DNA from: Hippophae tibetana
Lineage: Eukaryota > Streptophyta > Magnoliopsida > Rosales > Elaeagnaceae
DNA length: 64,000 nucleotides
Reading direction: 5' to 3'
Assembly: GCA_037013495.1 (NCBI GenBank)
Contig: CM072801.1
Location: forward strand, 102,741,816 to 102,805,815
Part shown: positions 42,509-55,250 of the stretch, one piece after another
Layout of the letters: each line of letters starts with the position of its first letter
Numbering within the stretch: the first letter of the stretch is position 1
Translations under genes and position numbers: made by a program
Notes under the pieces: model-generated
What the model saw: the letters and a program-made list of their open reading frames with translations, nothing else
Database searches by the model: none
What the model was told of the DNA's origin: nothing

Positions 42509-45500
42509 TTTAATTGTGATTTGGAACAAAAGAATGCAAAAACCAATAAAATGGAAAATTTCATTAAATCTAAAATTAAAAAAAAGATATTTTAAGATAA
42601 ATATCCTATTTTGGGCGACCACGGCTTCGATACCAAATGATACAGATCCTTTATGCGAAAATATTTGGAACCAATGAACTCACAGGAATGAGAAGTATGG
42701 AATTGCTAATAACATGGTTATTATGATCAAATTGGAGCAATAAAGAACAAGAATAGAAAACCATGCAAGAAGGTGCGATCAAACTATAAGACGTAGGAAA
42801 GTAGTGTAAGCGATGGAATTTGGGTTCTAAAACGTGGATAACTGAACTATTGTTTCCTTCATGTTTTTGCAAATAGAAATAAGCTTTGGTTTGATATATT
42901 ATAATAGTCATTTGGATACAGGAGTTAAAAGTTATAACAGTTTAAAGATACAATCCCAATAAATAATTTCTTTTTTTTAAACTACGAACTCCAGAAATTT
43001 TGTGGTTTTTTAATCAGGAACAAAGATAGGTTGAACACTGAAAAAAAAGAACAGGAAAATGATACAGTGAATTAAAAGAAGAGTAAGAAATGCAATGCAA
43101 ATAAGAAAATAATGACAATTAAATCTAAAGAAAACAAAACTCTTGTAGAAAATAGTTGTTTCTTTAATTGGGATTTGGAACCAAAGAATGCAAAAAACAA
43201 TATAATGGAAAATTTTATTAATTCCAAAATTCAAAAAATAAAACAAAGAAGACGAAAATGATATAGTGATTTAAAAGTAAAGTACGCAATGAAATGCAAA
43301 TAAGAAAATAATGTCAACAAAATCTAAAGAAAACAAAAGACTTGTAGAACATATTTGTTTCTTTAATTGTGATTTTGAACAAAAGAATGCAAAAACCAAT
43401 AAAATGGAAAATTTCATTAAATCTAAAATTAAAAAAAAAGATATTTTAAGATAAATATCCTATTTTGGGCGACCACGGCTTCGATACCAAATGATAAAGA
43501 TCCTTTATGCGAAAAAAATTGGAACCCATGAACTCACAGGAATGAGAAGTATGGAATTGCTAATAACATGGTTATTATGATCAAATTGGAGCAATAAAGA
43601 ACAATAATAGAAAACCATGTAAGAAGGTGCGATCAAACTATAAGACGTAGGAAAGTAGTCTAAGCGATGGAATTTGGGTTCTAAAACGTGGATAACTGAA
43701 CTATTGTTTCCTTCATGTTTTTGCAAATAGAAATAAGCTTTGGTTTGATATATTATAATAGTCATTTGGATACAGGAGTTAAAAGTTATAACAGTTTAAA
43801 GATACAATCCCAATAAATAATTTCTTTTTTTATACTACGAACTCCAGAAATTTTGTGGTTTTTTAATCAGGAACAAAGATAGGTTGAACACTGAAAAAAA
43901 AGAACAGGAAAATGATACAGTGAATTAAAAGAAGAGTAAGAAATGCAATGCAAATAAGAAAATAATGACAATTAAATCTAAAGAAAACAAAACTCTTGTA
44001 GAAAATAGTTGTTTCTTTAATTGGGATTTGGAACCAAACAATGCAAAAAACAATATAATGGAAAATTTTATTAATTCCAAAATTCAAAAAATAAAACAAA
44101 GAAGAGGAAAATGATATAGTGATTTAAAAGAAAAGTACGCAATGAAATGCAAATAAGAAAATAATGTCAACAAAATCTAAAGAAAACAAAAGACTTGTAG
44201 AACATATTTGTTTCTTTAATTGTGATTTGGATCAAAAGAATGCAAAAACCAATAAAATGGAAAATTTCATTAAATCTAAAATTTAAAAAAAGATATTTTA
44301 AGATAAATATCCTATTTTGGGCGACCACGGCTTCGATACCAAATGATACAGATCCTTTATGCGAAAATATTTGGAACCCTTGAACTCACAGGAATGAGAA
44401 GTATGGAATTGCTAATAACATGGTTATTATGATCAAATTGGAGCAATAAAGAACAAGAATAGAAAACCATGCAAGAAGGTGCGATCAAACTATAAGACGT
44501 AGGAAAGTAGTGTAAGCGATGGAATTTGGGTTCTAAAACGTGGATAACTGAACTATTGTTTCCTTCATGTTTTTGCAAATAGAAATAAGCTTTGGTTTGA
44601 TATATTATAATAGTCATTTGGATACAGGAGTTAAAAGTTATAACAGTTTAAAGATACAATCCCAATAAATAATTTCTTTTTTTTAAACTACGAACTCCAG
44701 AAATTTTGTGGTTTTTTAATCAGGAACAAAGATAGGTTGAACACTGAAAAAAAAGAACAGGAAAATGATACAGTGAATTAAAAGAAGAGTAAGAAATGCA
44801 ATGCAAATAAGAAAATAATGACAATTAAATCTAAAGAAAACAAAACTCTTGTAGAAAATAGTTGTTTCTTTAATTGGGATTTGGAACCAAAGAATGCAAA
44901 AAACAATATAATGGAAAATTTTATTAATTCCAAAATTCAAAAAATAAAACAAAGAAGACGAAAATGATATAGTGATTTAAAAGTAAAGTACGCAATGAAA
45001 TGCAAATAAGAAAATAATGTCAACAAAATCTAAAGAAAACAAAAGACTTGTAGAACATATTTGTTTCTTTAATTGTGATTTTGAACAAAAGAATGCAAAA
45101 ACCAATAAAATGGAAAATTTCATTAAATCTAAAATTAAAAAAAAAGATATTTTAAGATAAATATCCTATTTTGGGCGACCACGGCTTCGATACCAAATGA
45201 TAAAGATCCTTTATGCGAAAAAAATTGGAACCCATGAACTCACAGGAATGAGAAGTATGGAATTGCTAATAACATGGTTATTATGATCAAATTGGAGCAA
45301 TAAAGAACAATAATAGAAAACCATGTAAGAAGGTGCGATCAAACTATAAGACGTAGGAAAGTAGTCTAAGCGATGGAATTTGGGTTCTAAAACGTGGATA
45401 ACTGAACTATTGTTTCCTTCATGTTTTTGCAAATAGAAATAAGCTTTGGTTTGATATATTATAATAGTCATTTGGATACAGGAGTTAAAAGTTATAACAG

Positions 45501-48373
45501 TTTAAAGATACAATCCCAATAAATAATTTCTTTTTTTTATACTACGAACTCCAGAAATTTTGTGGTTTTTTAATCAGGAACAAAGATAGGTTGAACACTG
45601 AAAAAAAAGAACAGGAAAATGATACAGTGAATTAAAAGAAGAGTAAGAAATGCAATGCAAATAAGAAAATAATGACAATTAAATCTAAAGAAAACAAAAC
45701 TCTTGTAGCAAATAGTTGTTTCTTTAATTGGGATTTGGAACCAAAGAATGCAAAAAACAATATAATGGAAAATTTTATTAATTCCAAAATTCAAAAAATA
45801 AAACAAAGAAGAGGAAAATGATATAGTGATTTAAAAGAAAAGTACGCAATGAAATGCAAATAAGAAAATAATGTCAACAAAATCTAAAGAAAACAAAAGA
45901 CTTGTAGAACATATTTGTTTCTTTAATTGTGATTTGGAACAAATGAATGCAAAAACCAATAAAATGGAAAATTTCATTAAATCTAAAATTAAAAAAAAGA
46001 TATTTTAAGATAAATATCCTATTTTGGGCGACCACGGCTTCGATACCAAATGATACAGATCCTTTATGCGAAAATATTTGGAACCCTTGAACTCACAGGA
46101 ATGAGAAGTATGGAATTGCTAATAACATGGTTATTATGATCAAATTGGAGCAATAAAGAACAAGAATAGAAAACCATGCAAGAAGGTGCGATCAAACTAT
46201 AAGACGTAGGAAAGTAGTGTAAGCGATGGAATTTGGGTTCTAAAACGTGGATAACTGAACTATTGTTTCCTTCATGTTTTTGCAAATAGAAATAAGCTTT
46301 GGTTTGATATATTATAATAGTCATTTGGATACAGGAGTTAAAAGTTATAACAGTTTAAAGATACAATCCCAATAAATAATTTCTTTTTTTTAAACTACGA
46401 ACTCCAGAAATTTTGTGGTTTTTTAATCAGGAACAAAGATAGGTTGAACACTGAAAAAAAAGAACAGGAAAATGATACAGTGAATTAAAAGAAGAGTAAG
46501 AAATGCAATGCAAATAAGAAAATAATGACAATTAAATCTAAAGAAATAAAAAAGTGTTGTAGAAAATATTTGTTTCTTTAATTGGGATTTGGAACCAAAG
46601 AATGCAAAAAACAATATAATGGAGAATTTTATTAATTCCAAAATTCAAAAAATAAAACAAAGAAGAGGAAAATGATATAGTGATTTAAAAGAAAAGTACG
46701 CAATGAAATGCAAATAAGAAAATAATGTCAACAAAATCTAAAGAAAACAAAAGACTTGTAGAACATATTTGTTTCTTTAATTGTGATTTGGAACAAAAGA
46801 ATGCAAAAACCAATAAAATGGAAAATTTCATTAAATCTAAAATTAAAAAAAAGATATTTTAAGATAAATATCCTATTTTGGGCGACCACGGCTTCGATAC
46901 CAAATGATACAGATCCTTTATGCGAAAATATTTGGAACCCTTGAACTCACAGGAATGAGAAGTATGGAATTGCTAATAACATGGTTATTATGATCAAATT
47001 GGAGCAATAAAGAACAAGAATAGAAAACCATGCAAGAAGGTGCGATCAAACTATAAGACGTAGGAAAGTAGTGTAAGCGATGGAATTTGGGTTCTAAAAC
47101 GTGGATAACTGAACTATTGTTTCCTTCATGTTTTTGCAAATAGAAATAAGCTTTGGTTTGATATATTATAATAGTCATTTGGATACAGGAGTTAAAAGTT
47201 ATAACAGTTTAAAGATACAATCCCAATAAATAATTTCTTTTTTTTATACTACGAACTCCAGAAATTTTGTGGTGTTTTAATCAGGAACAAAGATAGGTTG
47301 AACACTGAAAAAAAAGAACAGGAAAATGATACAGTGAATTAAAAGAAGAGTAAGAAATGCAATGCAAATAAGAAAATAATGACAATTAAATCTAAAGAAA
47401 ACAAAACTCTTGTAGAAAATAGTTGTTTCTTTAATTGGGATTTGGAACCAATGAATGCAAAAAACAATATAATGGAAAATTTTATTAATTCCAAAATTCA
47501 AAAAATAAAACAAAGAAGAGGAAAATGATATAGTGATTTAAAAGAAAAGTACGCAATGAAATGCAAATAAGAAAATAATGTCAACAAAATCTAAAGAAAA
47601 CAAAAGACTTGTAGAACATATTTGTTTATTTAATTGTGATTTGGAACAAAAGAATGCAAAAACCAATAAAATGGAAAATTTCATTAAATCTAAAATTAAA
47701 AAAAAGATATTTTAAGATAAATATCCTATTTTGGGCGACCACGGCTTCGATACCAAATGATACAGATCCTTTATGCGAAAATATTTGGAACCCTTGAACT
47801 CACAGGAATGAGAAGTATGGAATTGCTAAGAACATGGTTAATATGATCAAATTGGAACAATAATGAACAAGAATAGAAAACCATGCAAGAAGGTGCGATC
47901 AAACTATAAGACGTAGGAAAGTAGTGTAAGCGATGGAATTTGGGTTCTAAAAGGTGGATAACTGAACTATTGTTTCCTTCATGTTTTTGTAAATCGAAAT
48001 AAGCTTTGATTTGATATATTATAATAGTCATTTGGATACAGGAGTTAAAAGTTATAACAGTTTAAAAAATACAATCCCAATAAATAATTTCTTTTTTTTA
48101 AACTACGAACTCCAGAAATTTTGTGGTTTTTTATTTAGGAACAAAGATAGGTTGAACACTGAAAAAAAAGAACAGGAAAATGATAGAGTGAATTAAAAGA
48201 AGAGTAAGAAATGCAATGCAAATAAGAAAATAATGACAATTAAATCTAAAGAAAACAAAAGTGTTGTAGAAAATATTTGTTTCTTTAATTGGGATTTGGA
48301 ACCAAAGAATGCAAAAAACAATATAATGGAAAATTTTATTAATTCCAAAATTCAAAAAATAAAACAAAGAAGA
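42509..48373 (+). repeat. Seven-monomer HOR, copy 2
   Basis: This is the tandem partner of 36534-42399. By reading marker positions and translated frames, the only difference I found is a T-run of 7 instead of 8 at about 43827-43833, which shifts the offset from 5975 to 5974. A base-by-base alignment was not run. Such near-identity over about 5.9 kb means either a very recent duplication or an assembly artefact. Confidence 0.85.
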
Positions 48374-48624
48374 GGAAAATGATATAGTGATTTAAAAGAA
48401 AAGTACGCAATGAAATGCAAATAAGAAAATAATGTCAACAAAATCTAAAGAAAACAAAAGACTTGTAGAACATATTTGTTTCTTTAATTGTGATTTGGAA
48501 CAAAAGAATGCAAAAACCAATAAAATGGAAAATTTCATTAAATCTAAAATTAAAAAAAAGATATTTTAAGATAAATATCCTATTTTGGGCGACCACGGCT
48601 TCGATACCAAATGATACAGATCCT

Positions 48625-50331
48625 TTATGCGAAAATATTTGGAACCCTTGAACTCACAGGAATGAGAAGTATGGAATTGCTAATAACATGGTTATTATGA
48701 TCAAATTGGAGCAATAAAGAACAAGAATAGAAAACCATGCAAGAAGGTGCGATCAAACTATAAGACGTAGGAAAGTAGTGTAAGCGATGGAATTTGGGTT
48801 CTAAAACGTGGATAACTGAACTATTGTTTCCTTCATGTTTTTGCAAATAGAAATAAGCTTTGATTTGATATATTATAATAGTCATTTGGATACAGGAGTT
48901 AAAAGTTATAACAGTTTAAAGATACAATCCCAATAAATAATTTCTTTTTTTTAAACTACGAACTCCAGAAATTTTGTGGTTTTTTAATCAGGAACAAAGA
49001 TAGGTTGAACACTGAAAAAAAAGAACAGGAAAATGATACAGTGAATTAAAAGAAGAGTAAGAAATGCAATGCAAATAAGAAAATAATGACAATTAAATCT
49101 AAAGAAATAAAAAAGTGTTGTAGAAAATATTTGTTTCTTTAATTGGGATTTGGAACCAAAGAATGCAAAAAACAATATAATGGAGAATTTTATTAATTCC
49201 AAAATTCAAAAAATAAAACAAAGAAGAGGAAAATGATATAGTGATTTAAAAGAAAAGTACGCAATGAAATGCAAATAAGAAAATAATGTCAACAAAATCT
49301 AAAGAAAACAAAAGACTTGTAGAACATATTTGTTTCTTTAATTGTGATTTGGAACAAAAGAATGCAAAAACCAATAAAATGGAAAATTTCATTAAATCTA
49401 AAATTAAAAAAAAGATATTTTAAGATAAATATCCTATTTTGGGCGACCACGGCTTCGATACCAAATGATACAGATCCTTTATGCGAAAATATTTGGAACC
49501 CTTGAACTCACAGGAATGAGAAGTATGGAATTGCTAATAACATGGTTATTATGATCAAATTGGAGCAATAAAGAACAAGAATAGAAAACCATGCAAGAAG
49601 GTGCGATCAAACTATAAGACGTAGGAAAGTAGTGTAAGCGATGGATTTTGGGTTCTAAAACGTGGATAACTGAACTATTGTTTCCTTCATGTTTTTGCAA
49701 ATAGAAATAAGCTTTGGTTTGATATATTATAATAGTCATTTGGATACAGGAGTTAAAAGTTATAACAGTTTAAAGATACAATCCCAATAAATAATTTCTT
49801 TTTTTTATACTACGAACTCCAGAAATTTTGTGGTTTTTTAATCAGGAACAAAGATAGGTTGAACACTGAAAAAAAAGAACAGGAAAATGATACAGTGAAT
49901 TAAAAGAAGAGTAAGAAATGCAATGTAAATAAGAAAATAATGACAATTAAATCTAAAGAAAACAAAACTCTTGTAGAAAATAGTTGTTTCTTTAATTGGG
50001 ATTTGGAACCAATGAATGCAAAAAACAATATAATGGAAAATTTTATTAATTCCAAAATTCAAAAAATAAAACAAAGAAGAGGAAAATGATATAGTGATTT
50101 AAAAGAAAAGTACGCAATGAAATGCAAATAAGAAAATAATGTCAACAAAATCTAAAGAAAACAAAAGACTTGTAGAACATATTTGTTTCTTTAATTGTGA
50201 TTTGGAACAAAAGAATGCAAAAACCAATAAAATGGAAAATTTCATTAAATCTAAAATTAAAAAAAAGATATTTTAAGATAAATATCCTATTTTGGGCGAC
50301 CACGGCTTCGATACCAAATGATACAGATCCT
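48625..50331 (+). repeat. Partial third copy of the HOR (two monomers, ending at the short monomer)
   Basis: The monomers at 48625 and 49479 match 46064 and 46918 at offset 2561 (three monomers), sharing 'agaaataaaaaagtg' and 'ccaatgaatgc'. The next monomer (50332) matches 47771. This copy has private changes: 'gctttgatttg' (about 48857), 'ggattttggg' (about 49644) and 'caatgtaaataag' (about 49921). It also has the common 'tggttttttaatc' where copies 1 and 2 have 'tggtgtttt'. It is therefore slightly older, or was exchanged separately. Confidence 0.7.
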
Positions 50332-50985
50332 TTATGCGAAAATATTTGGAACCCTTGAACTCACAGGAATGAGAAGTATGGAATTGCTAAGAACATGGTT
50401 AATATGATCAAATTGGAACAATAATGAACAAGAATAGAAAACCATGCAAGAAGGTGCGATCAAACTATAAGACGTAGGAAAGTAGTGTAAGCGATGGAAT
50501 TTGGGTTCTAAAAGGTGGATAACTGAACTATTGTTTCCTTCATGTTTTTGTAAATCGAAATAAGCTTTGATTTGATATATTATAATAGTCATTTGGATAC
50601 AGGAGTTAAAAGTTATAACAGTTTAAAGATACAATCCCAATAAATAATTTCTTTTTTTTAAACTACGAACTCCAGAAATTTTGTGGTTTTTTATTTAGGA
50701 ACAAAGATAGGTTGAACACTGAAAAAAAAGAACAGGAAAATGATAGAGTGAATTAAAAGAAGAGTAAGAAATGCAATGCAAATAAGAAAATAATGACAAT
50801 TAAATCTAAAGAAAACAAAACTGTTGTAGAAAATAGTTGTTTCTTTAATTGGGATTTGGAACCAAAGAATGCAAAAACCAATAAAATGGAAAATTTCATT
50901 AAATCTAAAATTAAAAAAAAGATATTTTAAGATAAATATCCTATTTTGGGCGACCACGGCTTCGATACCAAATGATACAGATCCT
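50332..50985 (+). repeat. 654-bp monomer with one sub-repeat unit deleted
   Basis: This is the only strongly short monomer in the window: 853 minus 199 bp. The sequence runs from sub-repeat A ('gggatttggaacc') straight into sub-repeat B ('ccaataaaatgg', 'catt', 'aaatctaaaatt'). The crossover lies within the 14 bases common to both, 'aaagaatgcaaaaa' at 50864-50877. Its first part carries the 'ctaagaacatggttaatatg' marker also found at 41797, 47771 and 52691. The following monomer starts with 'cttgaaatcac', as does the one after 52691. Confidence 0.92.
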
Positions 50986-53900
50986 TTATGCGAAAATATT
51001 TGGAACCCTTGAAATCACAGGAATGAGAAGTATGGAATTGCTAATAACATGGTTATTATGATCAAATTGGAGCAATAAAGAACAATAATAGAAAACCATG
51101 TAAGAAGGTGCGATCAAACTATAAGACGTAGGAAAGTAGTCTAAGCGATGGAATTTGGGTTCTAAAACGTGGATAACTGAACTATTGTTTCCTTCATGTT
51201 TTTGCAAATAGAAATAAGCTTTGGTTTGATATATTATAATAGTCATTTGGATACAGGAGTTAAAAGTTATAACAGTTTAAAGATACAATCCCAATAAATA
51301 ATTTCTTTTTTTTATACTACGAACTCCAGAAATTTTGTGGTTTTTTAATCAGGAACAAAGATAGGTTGAACACTGAAAAAAAAGAACAGGAAAATGATAC
51401 AGTGAATTAAAAGAAGAGTAAGAAATGCAATGCAAATAAGAAAATAATGACAATTAAATCTAAAGAAAACAAAACTCTTGTAGAAAATAGTTGTTTCTTT
51501 AATTGGGATTTGGAACCAAACAATGCAAAAAACAATATAATGGAAAATTTTATTAATTCCAAAATTCAAAAAATAAAACAAAGAAGAGGAAAATGATATA
51601 GTGATTTAAAAGAAAAGTACGCAATGAAATGAAAATAAGAAAATAATGTCAACAAAATCTAAAGAAAACAAAAGACTTGTAGAACATATTTGTTTCTTTA
51701 ATTGTGATTTGGAACAAAAGAATGCAAAAACCAATAAAATGGAAAATTTCATTAAATCTAAAATTAAAAAAAAGATATTTAAAATAAATATCCTATTTTG
51801 GGTGTCCACGGCTTGGATACCAAATGATACAGATCCTTTATGCGAAAATATTTGGAACCCATGAACTCACAGGAATGAGAAGTATGGAATTGCTAATAAC
51901 ATGGTTATTATGATCAAATTGGAGCAATAAAGAACAAGAATAGAAAACCATGCAAGAAGGTGCGATCAAACTATAAGACGTAGGAAAGTAGTGTAAGCGA
52001 TGGAATTTGGGTTCTAAAAGGTGGATAACTGAACTATTGTTTCCTTCATGTTTTTGTAAATCGAAATAAGCTTTGATTTGATATATTATAATAGTCATTT
52101 GGATACAGGAGTTAAAAGTTATAACAGTTTAAAGATACAATCCCAATAAATAATTTCTTTTTTTTAAACTACGAACTCCAGAAATTTTGTGGTTTTTTAT
52201 TTAGGAACAAAGATAGGTTGAACACTGAAAAAAAAGAACAGGAAAATGATACAGTGAATTAAAAGAAGAGTAAGAAATGCAATGCAAATAAGAAAATAAT
52301 GACAATTAAATCTAAAGAAAACAAAAGTGTTGTAGAAAATATTTGTTTCTTTAATTGGGATTTGGAACCAAAGAATGCAAAAAACAATATAATGGAAAAT
52401 TTTATTAATTCCAAAATTCAAAAAATAAAACAAAGAAGAGGAAAATGATATAGTGATTTAAAAGAAAAGTACGCAATGAAATGCAAATAAGAAAATAATG
52501 TCAACAAAATCTAAAGAAAACAAAAGACTTGTAGAACATATTTGTTTCTTTAATTGTGATTTGGAACAAAAGAATGCAAAAACCAATAAAATGGAAAATT
52601 TCATTAAATCTAAAATTAAAAAAAAGATATTTTAAGATAAATATCCTATTTTGGGCGACCACGGCTTGGATACCAAATGATACAGATCCTTTATGCGAAA
52701 ATATTTGGAACCCTTGAACTCACAGGAATGAGAAGTATGGAATTGCTAAGAACATGGTTAATATGATCAAATTGGAACAATAATGAACAAGAATAGAAAA
52801 CCATGCAAGAAGGTGCGATCAAACTATAAGACGTAGGAAAGTAGTGTAAGCGATGGAATTTGGGTTCTAAAAGGTGGATAACTGAACTATTGTTTCCTTC
52901 ATGTTTTTGTAAATCGAAATAAGCTTTGATTTGATATATTATAATAGTCATTTGGATACAGGAGTTAAAAGTTATAACAGTTTAAAGATACAATCCCAAT
53001 AAATAATTTCTTTTTTTTAAACTACGAACTCCAGAAATTTTGTGGTTTTTTATTTTGGAACAAAGATAGGTTGAACACTGAAAAAAAAGAACAGGAAAAT
53101 GATAGAGTGAATTAAAAGAAGAGTAAGAAATGCAATGCAAATAAGAAAATAATGACAATTAAATCTAAAGAAAACAAAAGTGTTGTAGAAAATATTTGTT
53201 TCTTTAATTGGGATTTGGAACCAAAGAATGCAAAAAACAATATAATGGAAAATTTTATTAATTCCAAAATTCAAAAAATAAAACAAAGAAGAGGAAAATG
53301 ATATAGTGATTTAAAAGAAAAGTACGCAATGAAATGCAAATAAGAAAATAATGTCAACAAAATCTAAAGAAAACAAAAGACTTGTAGAACATATTTGTTT
53401 CTTTAATTGTGATTTGGAACAAAAGAATGCAAAAACCAATAAAATGGAAAATTTCATTAAATCTAAAATTAAAAAAAAGATATTTTAAGATAAATATCCT
53501 ATTTTGGGCGACCACGGCTTCGATACCAAATGATACAGATCCTTTATGCGAAAATATTTGGAACCCTTGAAATCACAGGAATGAGAAGTATGGAATTGCT
53601 AATAACATGGTTATTATGATCAAATTGGAGCAATAAAGAACAAGAATAGAAAACCATGCAAGAAGGTGCGATCAAACTATAAGACGTAGGAAAGTAGTGT
53701 AAGCGATGGAATTTGGGTTCTAAAACGTGGATAACTGAACTATTGTTTCCTTCATGTTTTTGCAAATAGAAATAAGCTTTGGTTTGATATATTATAATAG
53801 TCATTTGGATACAGGAGTTAAAAGTTATAACAGTTTAAAGATACAATCCCAATAAATAATTTCTTTTTTTTAAACTACGAACTCCAGAAATTTTGTGGTT

Positions 53901-55250
53901 TTTTAATCAGGAACAAAGATAGGTTGAACACTGAAAAAAAAGAACAGGAAAATGATACAGTGAATTAAAAGAAGAGTAAGAAATGCAATGCAAATAAGAA
54001 AATAATGACAATTAAATCTAAAGAAAACAAAACTCTTGTAGAAAATAGTTGTTTCTTTAATTGGGATTTGGAACCAAAGAATGCAAAAAACAATATAATG
54101 GAAATTTTATTAATTCCAAAATTCAAAAAATAAAACAAAGAAGACGAAAATGATATAGTGATTTAAAAGTAAAGTACGCAATGAAATGCAAATAAGAAAA
54201 TAATGTCAACAAAATCTAAAGAAAACAAAAGACTTGTAGAACATATTTGTTTCTTTAATTGTGATTTTGAACAAAAGAATGCAAAAACCAATAAAATGGA
54301 AAATTTCATTAAATCTAAAATTAAAAAAAAAAGATATTTTAAGATAAATATCCTATTTTGGGCGACCACGGCTTCGATACCAAATGATAAAGATCCTTTA
54401 TGCGAAAAAAATTGGAACCCATGAACTCACAGGAATGAGAAGTATGGAATTGCTAATAACATGGTTATTATGATCAAATTGGAGCAATAAAGAACAATAA
54501 TAGAAAACCATGTAAGAAGGTGCGATCAAACTATAAGACGTAGGAAAGTAGTCTAAGCGATGGAATTTGGGTTCTAAAACGTGGATAACTGAACTATTGT
54601 TTCCTTCATGTTTTTGCAAATAGAAATAAGCTTTGGTTTGATATATTATAATAGTCATTTGGATACAGGAGTTAAAAGTTATAACAGTTTAAAGATACAA
54701 TCCCAATAAATAATTTCTTTTTTTTATACTACGAACTCCAGAAATTTTGTGGTTTTTTAATCAGGAACAAAGATAGGTTGAACACTGAAAAAAAAGAACA
54801 GGAAAATGATAGAGTGAATTAAAAGAAGAGTAAGAAATGCAATGCAAATAAGAAAATAATGACAATTAAATCTAAAGAAAACAAAACTCTTGTAGAAAAT
54901 AGTTGTTTCTTTAATTGGGATTTGGAACCAAACAATGCAAAAAACAATATAATGGAAAATTTTATTAATTCCAAAATTCAAAAAATAAAACAAAGAAGAG
55001 GAAAATGATATAGTGATTTAAAAGAAAAGTACGCAATGAAATGCAAATAAGAAAATAATGTCAACAAAATCTAAAGAAAACAAAAGACTTGTAGAACATA
55101 TTTGTTTCTTTAATTGTGATTTGGAACAAAAGAATGCAAAAACCAATAAAATGGAAAATTTCATTAAATCTAAAATTAAAAAAAAGATATTTTAAGATAA
55201 ATATCCTATTTTGGGCGTCCACGGCTTGGATACCAAATGATACAGATCCT
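50986..55250 (+). repeat. Five mixed monomers between the short monomer and the four-monomer HOR
   Basis: These are normal monomers (852-854 bp) of mixed type. The one at 50986 has 'gaaatgaaaataag' (about 51630), 'tatttaaaataaat' (about 51775) and the altered GC block 'gggtgtcc'. The same first two changes recur together at about 57601 and 57755, so they mark a shared lineage. The 53544 copy has one A fewer in 'atggaaattttatt' (about 54100). No gene is seen. Confidence 0.75.
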
